Origin: a virus
IMG/VR virus record: IMGVR_UViG_3300032246_000177
Coordinates: 1-58,486 of that record
Direction: 5' to 3' (one strand)
Length of the DNA stretch: 58,486 nt
The position numbers were made by a program, and so were the translations under genes. Shown piece after piece: positions 17,156 to 24,253 of this stretch (the first letter of the stretch is position 1; every line of letters begins with the position of its first letter). The notes beneath the pieces were generated by a model, which searched no databases, was not told where the DNA came from, and was given only the letters and a program-made list of their open reading frames with translations.

Positions 17156-17952
17156 TATGCAGATCTAGGTAACGCCCCACTAAATCCATATGTACCGGTA
17201 TGGGTAAAATGCGCCCAAGGAGCGCACCAAACCCTAAAGCCAGCCTCACGAGCAATCTTGCAGAAGTGGTAATCTTCAGACAATAAACGATTGCTTTCTT
17301 CATCAATACTGGTAGCAAAGAACTCTTTAATTAATTTAACTTCTCTTACTGTATCTACCGCATGATACATATCATTTGTATAGCTAGGCACTTTAGTTTC
17401 TAATCGTTCAAAAACCTCACGTTTAATCAACATAAAACCTGTACCACCGTTGGCAATCTCAATAGGCTCGTTAATGTTGCCCGTAGCACTTTGTACGCCT
17501 GATGGTAAGTTCAATACAAATGCTCCTGTGTGCTGGCTTAGTTCTTGTGGGGGTACTCCAGCTTTAACGGCTTCGGTTACTTGTACCCAGTTGATTTCCT
17601 TCTTAGGATATAAACCACAAATAATATCTTTGTCTGCCGCAAGCATCCTAGGAATATCGTTAGGATTAAAACCAATATCAGCATCAATAAACATCAGATG
17701 GGTAGCATCGGATTTCATAAAGTCATATGCCATGCTATTTCTAGCACGGGTAATTAAAGACTCGTTCATCATAAATGAGTAGTACATTTGAATACCAGCT
17801 TGACCAAACGTACCTACGCACTGCATAACTGCTGAAGCATATAGGCCAGTACACATACCACCATACATTGGTGTAGCTACAAATAATTTAGCAGCTACTT
17901 TTGGTTTTTGTTGTACGAATGGTGCAATCTTTTTGTCGTTTTTAAAACTCAT
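17155..17952 (-). CDS. GT-A-fold glycosyltransferase
   Basis: 265 residues. KLFVATPMYGG opens the fold, ESLITRARNSMAYDFM follows, and FIDADIG (D90-A-D92) is the metal-binding DxD motif. IANGGTGFMLIKREVFE and LLSEDYHFCKIAREAGF fit the acceptor and catalytic half. Phage enzymes of this type are common and could glycosylate DNA, virion proteins or host surface sugars. It is the first of a glycan-type cluster running to 21414. Strong ATGA coupling to the small gene before it. Confidence 0.8.
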   Translation of the reverse strand: MSFKNDKKIAPFVQQKPKVAAKLFVATPMYGGMCTGLYASAVMQCVGTFGQAGIQMYYSFMMNESLITRARNSMAYDFMKSDATHLMFIDADIGFNPNDIPRMLAADKDIICGLYPKKEINWVQVTEAVKAGVPPQELSQHTGAFVLNLPSGVQSATGNINEPIEIANGGTGFMLIKREVFERLETKVPSYTNDMYHAVDTVREVKLIKEFFATSIDEESNRLLSEDYHFCKIAREAGFRVWCAPWAHFTHTGTYGFSGALPRSA

Positions 17953-18101
17953 TTTGTTTCCTTTTTTTGGTCAATGTATTGTTTAAGTATACTTAATATG
18001 CCAGCCTCAACTAATACGGCCAGCCCTTCCTTATCGAAGTTGACTACTGCATCAGCAGATCCATCTTCATATTCTTTAATAACCTCTAATTGGATATCCA
18101 T
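17949..18101 (-). CDS. Small acidic protein, unknown
   Basis: 50 residues, starting MDIQLEVIKEYEDGSADAVV and including DKEGLAVLVEAGILSILKQY. The start shares a base with the upstream glycosyltransferase stop (TAATG), with GGAG in that gene as SD, and the stop overlaps the next start (ATGA). Coupling supports it. Function unknown. Confidence 0.65.
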   Translation of the reverse strand: MDIQLEVIKEYEDGSADAVVNFDKEGLAVLVEAGILSILKQYIDQKKETK

Positions 18102-18781
18102 TATTTTCTCCAGGGCAACGGTTCGCCATATGCCCGTTTCATTTGTTCATTACCTTGTCTAAACATTTCAAGTAATCTTTCGGGCGCTCTGTAATTAACC
18201 GTAGCCTTTCCCGTGCATCCGAAGGAAGGCAAAGTTGCGGCGGCAGCTTTATAGAAGGGTCTGTCTGCCCCCCATTGTCCGTAGAATTTATGCGCAATAG
18301 TAACCAAATATTCCCGCCTAAAGCAGTAACAATTAGTATCGACAAAATTGAGTGTGTGATCATAAAACGTCGGCCATCTGCCAAGGCTTTCACAATCGTC
18401 GTCTCCAATGTATTCTCCATCCTCATTGCATATTCTCCTCAAGCTATAAGACCACATTAAATCTTTACTTTTAATTTTATTAATCATGGTTTCCACATGA
18501 TTAGGCTCGAACCAATTATCCTCATCCAAAAATAGGATGTAATCAGCATTTACCATTAGAGGCATGGCTGCATAGACTCGGTGTCCATACCATCCATTTC
18601 CGCCTACATTCTCAGGTAATTCAATTACTTTTTTAAGATCGGTATTCTCAAAATATTTAGACTTTTGAATCCCATCTAAAACCAAAAGATGCTCAGTCTT
18701 CATGGTTTGATCTCTAACACTTTGTATTGCCTTATGTACCGTATCTTTCCCAGTAGTAGGAGTGATTACCATTATCCGCAT
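18101..18781 (-). CDS. Glycosyltransferase family 2-like
   Basis: 226 residues. MRIMVITPTTGK, AIQSVRDQT and LLVLDG form the nucleotide-sugar half of a GT2 fold, and FLDEDNWFEP (D86-E-D88) is the metal motif. NVGGNGWYGHRVYAAMPL is typical of phage GT2 proteins. It probably transfers a sugar in the same pathway as the neighbouring GT-A and GT10 enzymes. It overlaps the lipoprotein gene by 10 bases. Confidence 0.8.
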   Translation of the reverse strand: MRIMVITPTTGKDTVHKAIQSVRDQTMKTEHLLVLDGIQKSKYFENTDLKKVIELPENVGGNGWYGHRVYAAMPLMVNADYILFLDEDNWFEPNHVETMINKIKSKDLMWSYSLRRICNEDGEYIGDDDCESLGRWPTFYDHTLNFVDTNCYCFRREYLVTIAHKFYGQWGADRPFYKAAAATLPSFGCTGKATVNYRAPERLLEMFRQGNEQMKRAYGEPLPWRK

Positions 18782-18978
18782 GTCTTAATTACCTTTCCTT
18801 GAGACTCCTGATATACGCAACCGCCTTGCATCTGCGGGCGCTTAAACTCCCTGATATGGCGGCATTCTTGTTCTGCTTTTACTGGAATAGTTTTATCCAT
18901 GCAGTTGTATTCAGCTACATAGACTTGGGACTGGTCGCAACCAGCTAACAATAAAATGGGCAATAAGTACTTAATCAT
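18772..18978 (-). CDS. Small lipoprotein
   Basis: 68 residues. MIKYLLPILLLAGC is a lipoprotein signal with the lipobox LLAGC and lipidated C14. The mature part has four more Cys (YNCMD, QECRH, GGCVY, KTCG), so disulfides are likely. It should be anchored to the inner or outer membrane. Superinfection exclusion is a common job for early phage lipoproteins, but is not shown here. ATGA coupling to the radical SAM gene. Confidence 0.75.
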   Translation of the reverse strand: MIKYLLPILLLAGCDQSQVYVAEYNCMDKTIPVKAEQECRHIREFKRPQMQGGCVYQESQGKVIKTCG

Positions 18979-19838
18979 ATTTGCGTCACATTCTCACAAG
19001 ATTTACAGATGCTGCATTTAGAAAACTTAGGCTCTTCATTAATCTCAATCAAATCTAATAAGGGTTTACCCTTAAATATCTCTTCATAGGTCTGAGTTAA
19101 TAGATTACCGATAATATGCTTAAGGTTGTAATCCATACAACAAAGCACAACGTCACCATTAGGTAGCAAAACGTTTCGATCATAGAACGGGGTACTCCTA
19201 CAAGTTAATGAAAAAGAATTAATGGGGGTAAGACTAAGGACTTGGCCAGCTACTTGCTCAGTATTCAAGCTATCCGCCCGTGTATGCCCTTGCCAACCTG
19301 GAAGCTTTCCTATCAGCGACTGAAGCTCAGGATGTACTAAGCCAGAGCTATCCATTGTCATCGCTCCAACGCCACAAGGAACATTGGTATGAGACATTAC
19401 CGCAGCAGCATTTAACCACTCTTCGCTGTTTTTCCAGCCTTTCATATTGCCGTTAGCGTCGGGAAGGTGCAACATAATCACATCTACTTGACTAGGATGA
19501 TCCTCTAATACTTTGCGGACTCGCTCAGGATCCGTCATGCCGTATAGAGTACTGTAAATAGCAATGTTAAATCCCATGTATAGAACGGTCTCTAGCATCT
19601 CCGTACAGTGCGGGTTAGCCCAAGGCTCAGACATACCGGAGAAGTCGATCCTAGTGTCTTTTGGTAGCTTTGAGAGTACTGTTACTAGGTCTCTGGGTTG
19701 TAAATACTTTTCGCTATTGCCATAACTATCCCGTAAGTTTTCTTGCGGACAAAAAGTACACATCAATGGGCAACCGATCATTGTGGTCAGCTCCATTACT
19801 GGGCCTTCAAAATGTTTAATGCCGTACTTCTCTTTCAT
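18975..19838 (-). CDS. Radical SAM protein with SPASM-like C-terminus
   Basis: 287 residues. C23-x3-C27-x2-C30 (CPLMCTFC) binds the radical SAM iron-sulfur cluster, and DFSGMSEPWANP follows as in radical SAM folds. LLPNGDVVLCCMDY and CSICKSCE near the C-terminus are SPASM-type cysteine clusters. Relatives act on sugars, peptides or cofactors. Located between methyltransferase and glycosyltransferase genes, so modification of a sugar or its carrier is the best guess. Confidence 0.8.
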   Translation of the reverse strand: MKEKYGIKHFEGPVMELTTMIGCPLMCTFCPQENLRDSYGNSEKYLQPRDLVTVLSKLPKDTRIDFSGMSEPWANPHCTEMLETVLYMGFNIAIYSTLYGMTDPERVRKVLEDHPSQVDVIMLHLPDANGNMKGWKNSEEWLNAAAVMSHTNVPCGVGAMTMDSSGLVHPELQSLIGKLPGWQGHTRADSLNTEQVAGQVLSLTPINSFSLTCRSTPFYDRNVLLPNGDVVLCCMDYNLKHIIGNLLTQTYEEIFKGKPLLDLIEINEEPKFSKCSICKSCENVTQI

Positions 19839-20560
19839 TTGTACATTCCTTCTGGTAAAGGGCGGTCTGGTTTGTCTAAGACATTAGGCATGTCCAATGG
19901 GTGTGGAAACTCTGTGCAAAATCCTGTTGCTGGTGAGCGGTCTTTGCGTAAGAAAGTTAGTTCAAATACGGTAGGCATTAAAAACCCATCAATGTCAATG
20001 AATTGGCAGTTGTTGTTTGGGTGGTTATGAACTACATGGAAATCTTGTAATAACTTGTGAAAGAAAGTTTGGACTATATCCCAAGCAAGAGGGTTGTTAA
20101 ACCAGTTTTGTACATCGTGTATTTCAATCGCCATAATCCTAAAGTTACATAGTACTTCCGATGGTGTGCTGAGTATCGTTACATACTCTGCGCCCTCAAT
20201 ATCCATCTGAAGAATCAAGTCGTCGCTGGAATAAGAATTGCTAAACATCCAGTCTGATAGGGTCATATAGCCTTCAGTATTTACGCCATCTAAATACTTC
20301 TTGGTAAAGGATGCTACTTCCAATCCATCAGGAGGTGCATCTACTGAAGCATCTGCAAGGTGAGACTTAATACCACGCCCAAGAAGATCTTTCTCAAAGT
20401 TGGCAGTTACATCTACGCCAGGCGAGAAACAGGCTGTAATGCCCTCTAAATCGTCTGGAATTAAATATCCACCATCGTTATTTCCGCCAATACGTACCAG
20501 CTCAAAATTAGTCTTTACTGGCCTAATTGATTGAATAAGATCTTTTAATTGGTTAATCAT
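19835..20560 (-). CDS. FkbM-family methyltransferase
   Basis: 241 residues. The SAM-binding fold is indicated by ELVRIGGNNDGGYLIPDD and ACFSPGVDVTANFE, and LQMDIEGAEYVTIL is the FkbM hallmark. FkbM enzymes O-methylate sugars, lipids or peptides. It overlaps the radical SAM and GT10 genes by 4 bases each, so the three are probably made together and act on the same glycan. Confidence 0.8.
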   Translation of the reverse strand: MINQLKDLIQSIRPVKTNFELVRIGGNNDGGYLIPDDLEGITACFSPGVDVTANFEKDLLGRGIKSHLADASVDAPPDGLEVASFTKKYLDGVNTEGYMTLSDWMFSNSYSSDDLILQMDIEGAEYVTILSTPSEVLCNFRIMAIEIHDVQNWFNNPLAWDIVQTFFHKLLQDFHVVHNHPNNNCQFIDIDGFLMPTVFELTFLRKDRSPATGFCTEFPHPLDMPNVLDKPDRPLPEGMYK

Positions 20561-21414
20561 TGAACTATATTTCTCACAAAATCTAATGCGTTATCAAGGC
20601 TGGGTTCTTCCCAAAGAAGTGGCTTAGTATACATAGCCTCGTAAAGTTCTTTGCTTTCATCAATAGCCTGAATAGTTTGAACAAACCAGTTCATATCCTT
20701 GGTGTTCATATAGTTCAGATATGCACCCTCATGGAAATCACAATCAGCCGACATGGTTCCGCTATAGATAGGTATAGTATCGCCCGCATAGGCGTCTAAT
20801 AACTTCTCGGTAATGTATCCATCATAGATAGAGTTTTCAGGGCAGAGGCAGAACTTATACTGTGGCAACACAGAAAACTTAGATTCACGCAATGAGTTAC
20901 CAAACATATTGCCGTAACCATGTACGGGTTTATACTTAGATATAGAGTTGTACAAGTTAATGCGTAACCCTTCGGGGTTGCCAGCGATCATGGCGCAAAA
21001 CTTATCTTTCTTAGCCCAATCAACTACCCTTGGCTTAGTCAATGGCTCAATCTTAATCAATGGTTCATATCCATGATTGTGTGCATTTGGTCTGCGTGGT
21101 TTCTGCTCAAAATCAGGCCAAGCTAACCGTGAATACCATAAAGGTAATCGAAAATTACGTCCACCATAACTGTCATAGTCAAAAGACAGAGAATGATCAT
21201 AGCCCAAGTAGCTAGGTCGAATATTCTCTCCAATGTACGCAATAGTTTTTCGTGGATCATATTGAGCATTTCCAAAGACTGAGGTTACGATAAGGTCTGC
21301 TTCGTATGGATTGTTTGTATATTCAAACCCACCCAGAGCTTGTTGGAAAAAGTATTCAAAAAAGTCTCCATCAAAGCCGCCGTCCCAAAAGTTAATTACG
21401 CATAGCTTTTTCAT
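20557..21414 (-). CDS. Glycosyltransferase family 10 (fucosyltransferase-like)
   Basis: 285 residues from the ATG at 21414, which overlaps the upstream stop (TAATG). The second half carries the GT10 signature: YKFCLCPENSIYDGYITEKL, then DAYAGDTIPIYSG. GT10 enzymes are alpha-1,3-fucosyltransferases or use related deoxyhexoses. The first half (VINFWDGGFDGDFFEYFF, IAYIGENIRP) is the acceptor domain. No GDP-fucose synthesis genes are present, so the donor must come from the host. Confidence 0.85.
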   Translation of the reverse strand: MKKLCVINFWDGGFDGDFFEYFFQQALGGFEYTNNPYEADLIVTSVFGNAQYDPRKTIAYIGENIRPSYLGYDHSLSFDYDSYGGRNFRLPLWYSRLAWPDFEQKPRRPNAHNHGYEPLIKIEPLTKPRVVDWAKKDKFCAMIAGNPEGLRINLYNSISKYKPVHGYGNMFGNSLRESKFSVLPQYKFCLCPENSIYDGYITEKLLDAYAGDTIPIYSGTMSADCDFHEGAYLNYMNTKDMNWFVQTIQAIDESKELYEAMYTKPLLWEEPSLDNALDFVRNIVQ

Positions 21415-21680
21415 TAGCAACGCCCATCCACATCAGTATCTTTTTTCTTTTTCTTTTTTAACTCAATCTTTTCTGATTGGCGATTAAGAGCCATAATCTC
21501 AGCAGCTAACAAATCTAACTTGTCGCTAAGACTTGTAAGCATGTCTACTGCCGCCCAAGCCGCCCCGCTTTCTGCATTATCAGAAAGACTAGTAGCTATT
21601 AACTCCACAACCATTGCTGCGCTATGTACCTTGTAACCTACTTCGCTAACCTCGTTAGCCTTCTCCCACAAACCGTCCAT
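21414..21680 (-). CDS. Small helical protein, DUF3077-like pattern
   Basis: 88 residues from the ATG at 21680, chosen because AAAGGAG lies 8 nt upstream. VHSAAMVVELIATSLSDN and SGAAWAAVDMLTSLSDKLDL form two helices of the type seen in DUF3077-like phage proteins. The C-terminus is a run of Lys (KKKKKK). Function unknown. Confidence 0.55.
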   Translation of the reverse strand: MDGLWEKANEVSEVGYKVHSAAMVVELIATSLSDNAESGAAWAAVDMLTSLSDKLDLLAAEIMALNRQSEKIELKKKKKKDTDVDGRC

Positions 21681-21837
21681 CTTCTCGCTCCTTTGCTGGT
21701 TTAAAAATGTAGAACAAATCGCCATTGTTCCTTTGGATAATTTTCCGTTGCTTATCTCTGTCGTCCACATAGTCTTTTAAGTAGTAAGTAATACTGTTAT
21801 CTAATTTAAAACTTTCCTCTTTACGTCTGTTAGCCAT
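21655..21837 (-). CDS. Small basic protein, unknown
   Basis: 60 residues from the ATG at 21837, which shares a base with the stop of the 24-codon gene before it (TGATG). SFKLDNSITYYLKDYVDDRDK and LFYIFKPAKEREDGRF. It overlaps the next gene by 26 bases. No family recognised. Confidence 0.5.
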   Translation of the reverse strand: MANRRKEESFKLDNSITYYLKDYVDDRDKQRKIIQRNNGDLFYIFKPAKEREDGRFVGEG

Positions 21838-21911
21838 CATCTGCCTTTCATAAACAGAAAGATTACATAACAGGTGCAAAATACCATCACCGCAATGATT
21901 ATCTCTATCAC
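21837..21911 (-). CDS. 24-residue single-helix membrane peptide
   Basis: GTG start overlapping the previous stop (GTGA) and stop overlapping the next start (TGATG). The peptide begins IEIIIAVMVFCTCYVIFL and ends with basic MKGR, a perfect single transmembrane helix with a positive inside end. Coupling on both sides and the hydrophobic pattern support translation. Function unknown. Confidence 0.5.
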   Translation of the reverse strand: MIEIIIAVMVFCTCYVIFLFMKGR

Positions 21912-22105
21912 TTGCTTTGATCCTTTGCCCATTCATCCATAGCTTTATCAAACAGACGTTGCATTTCGGCAATTTCTTTTGCTTGATTTTCAATTACCCT
22001 AGCTGCAGTAATTACTAAAGCAGAACCAGCAATTTCATTGTCTTGCATATCGTTAAATAGCTTGTCAAGTTCTTTTACAAATACTTCAATGTCTAAATGT
22101 TTCAT
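21908..22105 (-). CDS. Small helical protein, unknown
   Basis: 65 residues, MKHLDIEVFVKELDKLFNDM and a long helix RVIENQAKEIAEMQRLFDKA, probably coiled coil. ATGA overlap with the upstream gene. Function unknown. Confidence 0.55.
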   Translation of the reverse strand: MKHLDIEVFVKELDKLFNDMQDNEIAGSALVITAARVIENQAKEIAEMQRLFDKAMDEWAKDQSK

Positions 22106-22371
22106 TTCTCTTGTGCCTTTCTTAATATTGCTCTAGCAAACTCCAATACATTAGGGCAAAAATTACCCCATTCTTGCGCTATTTCCTCATCTGTTAGTGT
22201 CTTTGCTGGATGGGTGTAGAGTGGAATAATTGTTCCATGATTCCAATGTGGAACATTTTTAGTACATTCATCAATTTCTTTTTGCAATTCTTCTTTGCTT
22301 TGAGAAATATTGCCAAACTCGCAAACACTATCGTCATATTTAATAATCCACGCTACTGGTTCATTGTTCAT
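22102..22371 (-). CDS. Small phage protein with PVAW...IIPLYTHP pattern
   Basis: 89 residues. PVAWIIKYDD near the start, then TIIPLYTHPAKTLTDEEIAQ. This order is widespread among small phage and prophage proteins of unknown function, which I recognise by pattern. The C-terminal helix ends RAILRKAQEK. It overlaps neighbours by ATGA on both sides. Confidence 0.65.
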   Translation of the reverse strand: MNNEPVAWIIKYDDSVCEFGNISQSKEELQKEIDECTKNVPHWNHGTIIPLYTHPAKTLTDEEIAQEWGNFCPNVLEFARAILRKAQEK

Positions 22372-22730
22372 TTTGTTATAAACCCTCTTCTCTCAAGCTC
22401 TTCAATAATGTCTGCCATTACTTCGGTTGGTACTTCTGCGTTTTCCCAAGCCAGTATCTGATTACGCATCTTTTCTGCCTCTTCACGATGTAACTGCACC
22501 AAGTCTACAAGCTGTCCATTTGTGTCTTTCACTTCCTCAACACGCTTTTTTAACGCCTCTATTTCAGCTTGTTGCCCCTCAATGACATCAAGCTGGCGCT
22601 TTTCCCATTGTTGCAGGTTGTTGATTTGCTCTTGTTGCTGGCGTAGCATGGTGGCTGCATCAGCAAATGCTTTCCAATTCAAAGTCTTGGCATCAAAGTC
22701 AAGTAAATCAGCTAGTTCATTTGCGTTCAT
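22368..22730 (-). CDS. Coiled-coil protein, unknown
   Basis: 120 residues from the ATG at 22730, just after the previous stop. MNANELADLLDFDAKTLNWK is followed by a long heptad-rich coiled coil (QQQEQINNLQQWEKRQLDVI, AEIEALKKRVEEV) and ends EELERRGFITK. A structural or scaffolding role in the early stage is possible. Function unknown. Confidence 0.55.
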   Translation of the reverse strand: MNANELADLLDFDAKTLNWKAFADAATMLRQQQEQINNLQQWEKRQLDVIEGQQAEIEALKKRVEEVKDTNGQLVDLVQLHREEAEKMRNQILAWENAEVPTEVMADIIEELERRGFITK

Positions 22731-22731
22731 A

Positions 22732-22923
22732 TCAGTGGGATGTCGGTACGTTTTCAATCTCACGCTCTGCAAGCATGGCATCAGCCAACTCATAGGCTCT
22801 CTTGGCGGCTATTTCATCCCAGGTCTTTCCACTGGATAAATCAAACTTCCAGTCACCGGAACACATGCCGCTCATTACTTTGGCAGCAAAATAATCACGC
22901 AATCTGCGTTGTCTATCAGTCAT
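22732..22923 (-). CDS. Small phage protein (LRDYFAAKVM family pattern)
   Basis: 63 residues. RLRDYFAAKVMSGM, then AYELADAMLAERE, is a very common pattern of small phage proteins of unknown role. It lies 3 bp after the regulator gene in the early operon. Confidence 0.6.
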   Translation of the reverse strand: MTDRQRRLRDYFAAKVMSGMCSGDWKFDLSSGKTWDEIAAKRAYELADAMLAEREIENVPTSH

Positions 22924-22926
22924 TTC

Positions 22927-23523
22927 TTATTCCTCAATTAATTGTTGTAATTCATTAGATCTGGATGGGTGTCTCATCTTGCGTAATGCCTTGGCTTCAA
23001 TTTGCCTAATTCTTTCTGCAGTACAACCCATCTCTTGCGCAACATCACGTAAACTTTGCTCGTTGCCGTTAATACCAAACCTTTTTCCAAGAACCATTTG
23101 CTCTGTAAATGTAAGGGTTTTTAAAGTTTTAGCTATAATTGATACTTTTTCTTTTTCAAAAACTTCAGCGTCTGGTTCTTTCATTTCAATTAAATCTATT
23201 GGATCCATTGCCAAAGCTGCAAGAACTTCTGTGCCTGACATTGCACCTTCTGCGCTATTGTTTTTAAGTCTCATACTAAGTTGTTCGTTAGTCCATAGGT
23301 CTGTTGGACAAGCCCCTAATACCTCCATCATTGTTTGCGCAACATCTGTAAATGTTCCATCATTGCGTATGGGGCAAACACGTAAACCAACCAATGCCGT
23401 AACATGGGTGTCTGTTAACCCAGCAGCCCTAGCAAACTCTGCTTGAGATTTATAGCCAGCATCCTCAATTGCTGATAGCAACAAGTTATTTCTAACCGTT
23501 ACTTTTACTCTATACTCTTTCAT
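22927..23523 (-). CDS. HTH and sigma-region-4 regulator
   Basis: 198 residues, first gene of the early operon. Residues ~12-45 (LLLSAIEDAGYKSQAEFARA, GLTDTHVTALVGLR) resemble a Cro/CI-type HTH. Residues ~125-190 (TLTFTEQMVLGKRFG, QSLRDVAQEMGCTAERIRQI EAKALRKMRHPSR split by the motif) match sigma-70 region 4, which contacts the -35 element. There is no region 2, so it cannot melt a promoter as a full sigma factor would. It may act as a regulator or anti-sigma-like competitor. SD GAGGAG precedes the ATG at 23523. Confidence 0.8.
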   Translation of the reverse strand: MKEYRVKVTVRNNLLLSAIEDAGYKSQAEFARAAGLTDTHVTALVGLRVCPIRNDGTFTDVAQTMMEVLGACPTDLWTNEQLSMRLKNNSAEGAMSGTEVLAALAMDPIDLIEMKEPDAEVFEKEKVSIIAKTLKTLTFTEQMVLGKRFGINGNEQSLRDVAQEMGCTAERIRQIEAKALRKMRHPSRSNELQQLIEE

Positions 23524-23543
23524 ATATTTCTCCTCTTGTTGCG

Positions 23544-23572
23544 ACTATAATCACAGTTATGAATACAGTCAA
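23544..23572 (-). promoter_or_regulatory. Strong early promoter, minus strand
   Basis: On the minus strand TTGACT, exactly 17 bp, then TATAGT; start of transcription would be ~25 bases before the regulator's ATG at 23523. Two ACTGT direct repeats lie in the spacer region. This promoter can drive the whole operon down to 10618. Confidence 0.75.
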
Positions 23573-23607
23573 TACATCGTACCCACTTTAATGCAATTTA
23601 TTTATTA

Positions 23608-23958
23608 GTGATTACCCTAAAGCTACCTTACCCGTGTTCCGTTAATTCTTATTGGCTAACATCTGGTAAAAGGCGTTACATTTCCAAGCGAGGTATGGCC
23701 TTCAAAGCGTCAGCAGCAGAGGCATGTAATGGACTAACTGGATTTGGAAGTGATCCAGTAGAAGTGTCAATCGTGTTGTATCCACGAGACAAAAGACTAC
23801 TCGACATAGATAACATCTGTAAATGTATTCTAGATTCATTACAAGGGTATCTTTATGATGATGACCAACAGGTCTGGAAACTGACCGTTGAGCGAGCCGA
23901 AAAGATTAAAGGCGGTGGATGTGATGTGACCATCAAGCCATACTTTCATGCGGCATGA
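23608..23958 (+). CDS. rusA: RusA-family Holliday junction resolvase
   Basis: 116 residues from a GTG; no in-frame ATG lies before the conserved region. LPYPCSVNSYWLTSGKRRYI is the RusA N-terminus, and RLLDIDNICKCILDSLQGYL followed by DDDQQVWKLTVE carries the aspartates that bind metal. RusA cuts Holliday junctions symmetrically as a dimer. It is transcribed away from the early operon, next to the control region. Confidence 0.85.
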   Translation: MITLKLPYPCSVNSYWLTSGKRRYISKRGMAFKASAAEACNGLTGFGSDPVEVSIVLYPRDKRLLDIDNICKCILDSLQGYLYDDDQQVWKLTVERAEKIKGGGCDVTIKPYFHAA

Positions 23959-24010
23959 AGGCATGAAACTTTACAATAATTGCAAAAAACTTTACAAAAA
24001 GTGCATGAAA
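23953..24010 (+). repeat. Short direct repeats in AT-rich DNA
   Basis: AAACTTTACAA occurs at 23966 and 23987, 21 bp apart (two helical turns), and GCATGAA occurs at 23953, 23961 and 24003. The stretch is AT-rich and non-coding except for its first bases. It could bind an initiator or a regulator. A hairpin GTTCC/GGAAC (24047-24061) and palindrome AGGGTTAACCCT (24064-24075) follow. Confidence 0.5.
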
Positions 24011-24088
24011 TTTTAATAAATGATGCGTCTCATTCTCATTTACTAGGTTCCTTTTGGGAACTTAGGGTTAACCCTGATAACTATTAAC

Positions 24089-24106
24089 ACTGTATGGATG
24101 TACAGT
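24089..24106. promoter_or_regulatory. LexA/SOS box 1
   Basis: CTGTATGGATGTACAG (24090-24105) fits CTGT-N8-ACAG, the LexA operator of beta- and gammaproteobacteria, and is almost the reverse complement of the E. coli sulA box as I remember it. TTAACA at 24084 could be a -35 for a rightward promoter with the box in its spacer. A terminator begins 30 bp downstream, so any rightward transcript would be very short. Confidence 0.7.
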
Positions 24107-24134
24107 AGTTTTACTTTTCCTCGGTAGGGTGTTT

Positions 24135-24169
24135 GGGGGTGGCATCACGGAGCCACTCCCATTTTTTTT
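24135..24169 (+). terminator. Rho-independent terminator
   Basis: GGGGGTGGC (24135-24143) pairs with GCCACTCCC (24152-24160; one G-T pair), with an 8-nt loop, then A and eight T. It ends the rusA transcript and anything started at the SOS box. Confidence 0.85.
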
Positions 24170-24170
24170 G

Positions 24171-24188
24171 CATCTGGTAAATTTACCA
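24171..24188. promoter_or_regulatory. Palindromic operator, copy 1
   Basis: CATCTGGTAAATTTACCA contains the perfect dyad TGGTAAATTTACCA (24175-24188). It covers the -35 position of the promoter whose -10 is at 24197. The same 18 bases recur at 35018-35035. Confidence 0.65.
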
Positions 24189-24196
24189 CATAGGTG

Positions 24197-24218
24197 TATA
24201 ATTGTTGCATTGCAACAA
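24197..24218 (+). promoter_or_regulatory. Promoter -10 and second operator
   Basis: TATAAT (24197-24202) is a consensus -10 without a good -35. The dyad TTGTTGCA-T-TGCAACAA (24202-24218) covers the start-site region. With the palindrome at 24175 the -10 is flanked by two different operators, so this promoter looks tightly controlled. Confidence 0.6.
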
Positions 24219-24253
24219 AAGTAGCGTATGTTACACAATTTTAGGAGAACTAC

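Noticed and set aside
23524-23607. Temperate-phage immunity region with integrase and CI repressor
   Set aside because: There is a divergent promoter and an HTH-sigma-4 gene, but no integrase, excisionase or full CI-type repressor anywhere in the window.
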